Below, in pieces: positions 11,494 through 15,288 of a stretch of 15,288 bases of DNA; the first letter of the stretch is position 1; every line of letters starts with the position of its first letter. The notes under the pieces were generated by a model that saw only the letters and a program-made list of their open reading frames with translations, was not told the DNA's origin and ran no database searches. This DNA comes from GCA-2729515 sp036336695 (GTDB lineage: Bacteria > Myxococcota_A > UBA9160 > SMWR01). The DNA is taken from assembly GCA_036336695.1 (NCBI GenBank), contig JAYZFQ010000138.1, forward strand, positions 1 to 15,288, in the 5' to 3' direction. A program made the position numbers and the translations under genes.

Positions 11494-11540
11494 GTGGGAA
11501 AGTTACCCACACCATCAGCGTAGGTGGGTATTTTTCCCAC
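11494..11540. promoter_or_regulatory. Twin palindromic operator, consensus GTGGGWAnnTTWCCCAC
   Basis: Two 17-bp palindromes, GTGGGAAAGTTACCCAC (11494-11510) and GTGGGTATTTTTCCCAC (11524-11540), share GTGGG...CCCAC arms. They are spaced 30 bp apart, close to three helical turns, so two dimers would bind on nearly the same face. Together they also form a larger inverted repeat around a 13-nt spacer. One copy fills the gap between the predicted -35 and -10 boxes of the mono-haem gene and the other starts at its predicted +1, the usual placement for repression. The cognate regulator is unknown. The same arms could pair in single-stranded DNA, or partly in RNA started upstream. Confidence 0.75.
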
Positions 11541-11545
11541 GTCAA
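11517..11545 (-). promoter_or_regulatory. Putative sigma70-type promoter of the mono-haem gene
   Basis: On the minus strand TTGACG (11540-11545) matches the -35 consensus at five of six positions. After a 17-nt spacer comes TACGCT (11517-11522), a weak -10. Transcription would start near 11510, about 60 nt before the ATG at 11451. The coincidence with the twin palindrome supports the call. Confidence 0.55.
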
Positions 11546-11656
11546 GGGAATCCTGGAGTATTCCGGCAGGTCCGACGCAGGCCGCTCCGGCAACTCGGCC
11601 CCCAACCCCCTCCGGCTCTTCAAGGCCCTAGGGCCGAGATCGGACGAGATACGCCG

Positions 11657-11704
11657 AAAAAAAAGAGGGGCACGCCCGACCCGAAAGGCCGGGGACGTGC
11701 CCCC
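11657..11704 (-). terminator. Intrinsic terminator of the di-haem oxidoreductase gene
   Basis: On the minus strand GGGGCACG...CGTGCCCC (arms 11696-11703 and 11667-11674), with an inner GC-rich stem closed by a TTTCG-type loop, is followed by CTC and eight T residues (11657-11664). It begins 34 nt after the stop codon of the 11738-13315 gene and separates it from the mono-haem gene. It is the clearest terminator in the window. The rest of 11541-11656 contains a 12-bp palindrome GGCCCTAGGGCC (11624-11635) and no gene. Confidence 0.93.
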
Positions 11705-11737
11705 GTGGGACCGACCGTGCTGCCCCTCGGCGGTCGC

Positions 11738-13315
11738 TCAGACCCCTCCCCGGTCCCGGCCTTCCGAGCGCGACTCACCCCCCCGGCGGCCGCGGTTTCT
11801 TCGCCCACTCGAGTCTCGACGCTCCTCGTCCTCGTCCTCGTCCGCCAGGTCCTCGCTCGGCTCCTCGGGCGTACGCAGCGTCATCAGAAAGGCGACAATG
11901 GCCGCGCGCTCGTCGTCCGTCAGCAACGAGAACGCATCGCTCGCTGCCGCTCCCTCCCCACCATGCATCTCAATCGCATCTGCGAGTGTCGTCGCCCGCC
12001 CGTCGTGGAGGTACGGTGCGGTGTCCGCGACACCCCAAAGGCGCGCCGTCTGGAAGAACCGGTCGAGTTCTCCTCCCGTGCTCTCCGCCATGTCGCCGCC
12101 CATATCATGGCGCTTCAAGTCTGCAAAGAGTCGGACGCGCACGCCGCGACCCGCCCGCGAGAAGCCCGGGCTGGGGCGGCTCAAATCCACCCACCGATAG
12201 ACATTGGCCCCCGGGTCCGTCTCGACCTCGGGGAAAGCCATCCCCAGGAACCGGCTTTCGGTCCGCAACTCCGGCATGTGGCAGTCTGCGCAGCCGATTT
12301 GCTGGAACAGCGCTTCCCCGGCCCGGGCCTGCGAGCCGCGGCGTGTCTCGCGAGGCCGCTCTAGCGCGGCCTGGAAAATGTGAAGAGCGGAGATCTCGCC
12401 CACCGAGATCTCGTTGACGAAGCCATCCCCGTCGGCGTCGCCATCGCCAACGACCTCGACGGGCTGAATTCCGTGATGGAACTCCATGGCGCCGACATCG
12501 AACTGGCGGACCGTCTGGCAGCAGCCCTTGCGGCCGAAGGGCCGCACCACGAGATCTTCGTCGACACCCTCGATGCCCCGGGTGTCGAAGCCAGAGCCAT
12601 CGAAGCGCAGCGTTCCGAAATTCACGCCGTGGGTGTCCAAGGGGATCGCCACCCCCGGGTTGGCTTCGGCCACACCCTTCAAGGCGTGGAGATTGGCCGT
12701 CATCTCCTTCGCGAGAAGTTCGATCCCGCCGGCGCCGAAATTGAAAGGCGGATTGATGATACGCCCGGCGATGCGCGCGAAACCGTTGTTCTCGCTATCT
12801 GCGATATCGGGCTGGAGCACGCCCGGGAACGCAGACTGCGAAACGCCGCCGGCTCCGCCCACCGCGTTGGTCGCCGGAATTTCCCGGTTGCTCAAGATGT
12901 TGTGACACTCGAGACACGTCTGGCTGTCCAACCCGTTGAACCGCAGGAACGGTTGCCCGCTGCTTTGTAGCCCGGGGCGTCCGCCCGGATCGATGCGGTT
13001 CTGCTGGTTCATCGGGCCGTCCCCGAAGCCATCCAGCCGGTTGAAGGGCGTCGCGAAAATCCGGCGACCCTCAGCGCGAATCCGGAAGAGCGACAATTCG
13101 TGCGCGATCATTTCCTGGGTCAAGCGTTCGCCGAGCGCCGGCGCGGCCACCTGGTCCTGCGCCAAAGCCATCGGCGCGGAGCCCATCACCAGCGCAAGCA
13201 CCAAGCCCGCATGAAACGCCGCCCCCAGGCCAGGCAAGGGCAGACGGCGAACCCGGCTTCCCCGCAATCTGCGAAACGCGTAGAGCAACTCAGCAACTGT
13301 GTTCCCGTACCGCAT
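11738..13315 (-). CDS. Periplasmic di-haem oxidoreductase (DHOR/thiol oxidoreductase-like)
   Basis: A 525-residue exported protein with two c-type haem sites, C134-L-E-C-H138 and C342-A-D-C-H346. Motifs typical of the di-haem oxidoreductase family (COG3488-like, related to MauG/cytochrome c peroxidase folds) are RPFGRKG, REFDVGAMEFHHGIQP in modified form (RQFDVGAMEFHHG) and the C-terminal ARLWGVADTAPYLHDGRATTLADAIEMHGGE. DGDADGDGFVNEISVGE (about 291-307) is an acidic, EF-hand-like calcium loop. The signal peptide is long, ending GLVLALVMGSAPMALA-QDQ near residue 52. After residue 482 comes an acidic stretch (SEDLADEDEDEE) and an Arg/Gly-rich tail that are not part of the catalytic domain. ATG 13315 follows a G-run (GGGGGGGGTGGC) acting as ribosome site. 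The reaction is not known for most members; oxidation of thiols or small electron donors is a family-level guess. Confidence 0.88.
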   Translation of the reverse strand: MRYGNTVAELLYAFRRLRGSRVRRLPLPGLGAAFHAGLVLALVMGSAPMALAQDQVAAPALGERLTQEMIAHELSLFRIRAEGRRIFATPFNRLDGFGDGPMNQQNRIDPGGRPGLQSSGQPFLRFNGLDSQTCLECHNILSNREIPATNAVGGAGGVSQSAFPGVLQPDIADSENNGFARIAGRIINPPFNFGAGGIELLAKEMTANLHALKGVAEANPGVAIPLDTHGVNFGTLRFDGSGFDTRGIEGVDEDLVVRPFGRKGCCQTVRQFDVGAMEFHHGIQPVEVVGDGDADGDGFVNEISVGEISALHIFQAALERPRETRRGSQARAGEALFQQIGCADCHMPELRTESRFLGMAFPEVETDPGANVYRWVDLSRPSPGFSRAGRGVRVRLFADLKRHDMGGDMAESTGGELDRFFQTARLWGVADTAPYLHDGRATTLADAIEMHGGEGAAASDAFSLLTDDERAAIVAFLMTLRTPEEPSEDLADEDEDEERRDSSGRRNRGRRGGESRSEGRDRGGV

Positions 13316-13382
13316 GCCACCCCCCCCGTGCAGACCCTTCGAGGCGAATGAACCCCGTGGTCTAAAGCAAACATGCACGAGT

Positions 13383-13421
13383 GTATAAGGACACACAAGG
13401 GAAAAGCCCTCAAATGTGTGT
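13383..13421 (-). promoter_or_regulatory. Putative promoter and overlapping dyad of the di-haem gene
   Basis: On the minus strand TTATAC (13383-13388) could be a -10, with TTGAGG (13408-13413) as a poor -35 at a long 19-nt spacing. A nested dyad covers the same stretch: ACACAC (13391-13396) with GTGTGT (13416-13421), and inside it AGGG (13398-13401) with CCCT (13407-13410) around AAAAG. The dyad would be placed to control the promoter. The start would be about 60 nt before the ATG at 13315. Confidence 0.35.
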
Positions 13422-13633
13422 AAAAAGTTACGAATGTGGGGTCTATTGGAATCTGACCTAACAAATGAAAACCAGAATAGATGTGAAATAACTACAGTTA
13501 CTGATCTTGATAAAAACGATTAAGATATTAACTGGGTGTAAAAAACATCTATTTGTTGATGATTTTGCTTAATCGAATTTAAACAGGCTCGATTAGCAGG
13601 AGGAGTTGCGAGGCTGAATTTTTGACCGTATCT
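13422..13633. other. AT-rich intergenic island with several inverted repeats
   Basis: This stretch is strikingly AT-rich compared with the rest of the window and has no credible open frame. It contains a dyad TAACT-AC-AGTTA (13489-13500), a hairpin ATCTTGAT-AAAAACG-ATTAAGAT (13504-13526, one G-T pair), a dyad TAATCGA/TCGATTA (13570-13576 with 13589-13595), and GTGTAAAAA at 13536 that repeats one at 13418. AGGAGGAG at 13599-13606 resembles a ribosome site, but no frame follows it. It could be an upstream regulatory region for the di-haem gene, a small RNA locus, or curved DNA. Confidence 0.45.
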
Positions 13634-13679
13634 AAAAAGCCCCGTTCACCCGCGAAGGCAGCGAGCGAGGGGCACTTTT
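13634..13679 (-). terminator. Probable terminator of the DUF6502/DUF5666 unit
   Basis: On the minus strand GCCCC (13669-13673) pairs with GGGGC (13639-13643) and is followed by TTTTT (13634-13638). The loop is long (25 nt) but can fold further. A flanking AAAA/TTTT pair makes it potentially bidirectional. It lies about 100 bp downstream of the DUF5666 stop codon; 13680-13782 otherwise holds only a small palindrome TCCTCG-GAGAAA-CGAGGA (13743-13760). Confidence 0.6.
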
Positions 13680-13782
13680 AGTAGGTAAATGCCCATATTG
13701 GGCGAGGTGCTGGGTACGGTGAACCCGCGAGCCAGGATGGTTTCCTCGGAGAAACGAGGAGTCGCTCTTGGGGAGGCAGGAA

Positions 13783-15204
13783 TCATTCTCGGACTGGCCG
13801 TTCCGCACGCTCCGGCCGTTCCGCACGCTCCGGCCGTTCCGCACGCTCCGGCCGATCCGCACGCTCCGGCCGATCCGCACGCTCCGGCCGATCCGCACGC
13901 TCCGGCCGATCCGCACGCTCCGGCCGATCCGCACGCTCCGCACGTTCGGACCGGTCCGTGCGGTCCCGCCTCGCAGAATCCGAATCTCGCTCCCGACGCC
14001 CCTCCCCCGCGCGACTCCCAATGGCCGTCACGCCTTCACGCACCTCGGGCACCAGCAAGTTGTCGCCACGGACTCGAAGCACCGATTCCGCCCGAAACCC
14101 GCCCGTCTTGCCGCGACGCGCGCGAACCCGAACCAAGTCGCCGCGTTCCACCGCGCCCGAAGACTCCAGGGCAGCCGACGCTTCCAACCGCGTCCCAGCG
14201 ACACGGAACCCGCCGGCGCTGCTCGCCTCCACGTAGCCCTCGAGGCTGATACGCTCTACGGCCTCCCCAAACCCGGTCTCTCGGGCCACCCCCTCGACTT
14301 CGAGGCGGGAATCACGGGGCAACCAGTTTCCAGTCACGAGATAACGGGCGCCCGGGTCTGCGGTCGCTCCGACCGGCCAGTCGACATTCACCCCGGCGAC
14401 GCGCACCCCGCCGTCGGGTGCGATGGAGAGCGGCCCCCGCAACGACGCTTGCCCCACAAAGGCCGACACCCGTGTCGCGAGGATGGTGCCATCGGGTTTC
14501 CGGAGTCCGCTCAGCGCGACCTGGGTTCCCGGGGCTGGGCGAGCCGAGGGAGCGAAGCGCGCGCCGGGCGCGACCGCCGCCACCTGGCCAAGCACGCGCA
14601 GCCTCCCTCCTTCCAGGTACTCGATCGGGCCCACTACCTCGTAACGAACCTCGATCTTCCGGGCAGCGAGGCGTGGGCCGTTGGGAACCGCGAGGACGCG
14701 GACGACCTGGCCAACCGCCAGGCGTTCGGCCGACACCAGTTCCCCGTTGGCATCTACGGGCGTAGAGGCGACGTAGTCGATGTGACGCCCATTCACGCAG
14801 ATGCTCCCGAAACCTGTAATCGTCCCCAGAACACCGGTTCCACCGACGCCGTCGTCCGCTTCCGAATCGGCCAGAACGCCGGTTCCGCCGATGCCGTCAC
14901 TTCCGTTCGAGGCGGTATCCAGTCCCGTCCCGCCAATCCCGTCGCTCGAACCGGCAGTATCCAGTCCCGTCCCGCCGATCCCGTCGCTCGAACCGGCATT
15001 CAGTCCGGTCCCACCGACCCCATCGTCCCCGCCCTGTGTCAGGCCCGTTCCGCCGATCCCGTCATCCCCGCCCGGATCCAGCGGGCAAGCGGCGAGCGCC
15101 GGCTGCGAGAAGAACAACGCGGCGAGACAAACGAGGAGAAGCCTCAACAAGGCGGCCGCCCCGAACCAGTCAGCTTTCGTCGGGTACATCGGGAGGGGTT
15201 CCAT
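13783..15204 (-). CDS. DUF5666-type exported lipoprotein with repeat-rich ends
   Basis: A 473-residue protein. The N-terminus is a signal sequence (LLRLLLVCLAALFFSQPALAAC) ending in LAA-C40, a lipobox, so it is probably a lipoprotein. Residues 41-125 contain six copies of DG[IV]GGTG[LV]. They lead into GTITGFGSICVNGRHIDY (127-144), the hallmark of DUF5666 domains, small beta-barrel (OB-like) units; further beta-rich repeats (VVGPIEYLEGGRLRVLGQ, LEGYVEASSAGGFRVAGTRL, RGDLVRVRARRG) follow to about 385. The C-terminus from 400 is Arg/Asp/Glu-rich and ends in ADRPER and AERPER repeats. The function of DUF5666 proteins is unknown to me. ATG 15204 has AGGAAGAGG just upstream; ATG 15189 is a weaker option. 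It overlaps the end of the upstream gene by 35 bp, which suggests co-transcription and translational coupling. Confidence 0.85.
   Translation of the reverse strand: MEPLPMYPTKADWFGAAALLRLLLVCLAALFFSQPALAACPLDPGGDDGIGGTGLTQGGDDGVGGTGLNAGSSDGIGGTGLDTAGSSDGIGGTGLDTASNGSDGIGGTGVLADSEADDGVGGTGVLGTITGFGSICVNGRHIDYVASTPVDANGELVSAERLAVGQVVRVLAVPNGPRLAARKIEVRYEVVGPIEYLEGGRLRVLGQVAAVAPGARFAPSARPAPGTQVALSGLRKPDGTILATRVSAFVGQASLRGPLSIAPDGGVRVAGVNVDWPVGATADPGARYLVTGNWLPRDSRLEVEGVARETGFGEAVERISLEGYVEASSAGGFRVAGTRLEASAALESSGAVERGDLVRVRARRGKTGGFRAESVLRVRGDNLLVPEVREGVTAIGSRAGEGRRERDSDSARRDRTDRSERAERADRPERADRPERADRPERADRPERADRPERAERPERAERPERAERPVRE
13800..13943 (-). repeat. 18-bp tandem repeat array in the DUF5666 gene
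   Basis: Eight tandem units of 18 bp: three of GTTCCGCACGCTCCGGCC (13800-13853), then four full and one partial of GATCCGCACGCTCCGGCC (13854-13943), on the plus strand. The two types differ at one base and are cleanly grouped, as expected from stepwise slippage. On the coding (minus) strand they give AERPER and ADRPER. The length is a multiple of three, so copy-number change keeps the frame. Confidence 0.95.
14830..15063 (-). repeat. Six GGTG-motif repeats near the lipoprotein N-terminus
   Basis: Residues 48-125 of the DUF5666 protein hold six copies of DG[IV]GGTG[LV] separated by 6-12 variable residues (such as TQGGD, NAGSS, DTAGSS). The two central units are almost identical (SSDGIGGTGLDTA), the sign of recent duplication. 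It looks like a flexible Gly-rich spacer between the lipid anchor and the folded domains. Confidence 0.9.
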
Positions 15205-15288
15205 CGGCCTCTTCCTCGTAGAAGAAGACGCCAAAATTCACGCGCCGCTTCGGCCCGTTCTCGGTTGCTGCATCACGTATCGCGCGGG
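15170..15288 (-). CDS. C-terminal end of an upstream gene, probably DUF6502
   Basis: Only the last 38 codons are in the window; the gene starts beyond the right edge. The reading frame is open from the edge to TGA at 15170-15172 and ends RRVNFGVFFYEEEADG...PDES. The 'GVFFYEEE' ending resembles my memory of DUF6502 proteins, which are often encoded directly before a DUF5666 gene. The frame runs 35 bp into the DUF5666 gene, and the Glu-rich codons double as that gene's ribosome binding site. A chance frame of this length cannot be excluded without the upstream sequence. Confidence 0.55.
   Translation of the reverse strand, partial: RAIRDAATENGPKRRVNFGVFFYEEEADGTPPDVPDES

Noticed and set aside
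9874..11523. A 549-codon plus-strand frame opposite the mono-haem gene
   Set aside because: The minus-strand gene has a signal peptide, a CxxCH site and a perfect ribosome site; the plus frame has none of these.
13597..13620. A strong AGGAGGAG ribosome site suggesting a small gene
   Set aside because: The following start-like TTG is stopped after three codons and no other frame begins nearby.
13743..13760. Hairpin TCCTCG-GAGAAA-CGAGGA as a terminator
   Set aside because: No T-run follows on either strand, and a better terminator lies at 13634-13679.
13800..13943. Possible CRISPR array
   Set aside because: The 18-bp units are directly adjacent with no spacers and keep the reading frame of a gene.
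13689..14249. Plus-strand frame with PHAPAD repeats
   Set aside because: An 18-bp repeat without stop codons is open in several frames; this one is the antisense of the DUF5666 tail.

Overview
The window is GC-rich, densely packed bacterial DNA. Nearly every protein it encodes has an export signal, and three carry c-type haem-binding CxxCH motifs, so the host is a Gram-negative bacterium with a redox-active periplasm. The gene set (MCO, Sco/SenC, di-haem oxidoreductase, DUF5666 lipoprotein, large winged-helix/ATPase/TPR regulator) and the high GC suggest a proteobacterium or a myxococcote-like lineage. No rRNA, tRNA or marker gene fixes this further, so taxonomy is an inference.

Layout. A partial outer-membrane beta-barrel-type gene runs off the left edge (1-457, minus). 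A 975-residue transcriptional regulator follows (613-3540, minus). A 460-bp intergenic region separates it from a plus-strand trio: a 1159-residue multicopper oxidase (4001-7480), a Sco/SenC copper chaperone fused to cytochrome c with a His-rich tail (7498-8562), and an exported amidohydrolase with a C-terminal membrane segment (8658-9767). This trio converges, across a strong hairpin at 9811-9848, on minus-strand genes: a secreted protein with a single haem site (9871-11451), a di-haem oxidoreductase (11738-13315), and a DUF5666 lipoprotein (13783-15204) overlapped by the tail of an upstream DUF6502-like gene (15170-15288).

How the genes may work together. The Sco-cytochrome would help load copper into the oxidase, or sense or carry electrons next to it. 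The oxidase would oxidise an unknown substrate (metal ion, phenolic or other) in the periplasm or outside the cell. The two haem proteins could belong to the same redox network, but they have their own terminators and promoters and are on the other strand. The divergent regulator is the natural candidate to control the oxidase cluster. The substrate cannot be read from the sequence.

The best non-coding signals are: a twin 17-bp palindrome, two copies 30 bp apart, lying on the predicted promoter of the mono-haem gene (11494-11545); a textbook intrinsic terminator after the di-haem gene (11657-11704); an AT-rich island with several dyads upstream of the di-haem gene (13380-13600); and an 18-bp tandem repeat array inside the DUF5666 gene (13800-13943). 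No mobile element, CRISPR array or stable RNA gene was seen.
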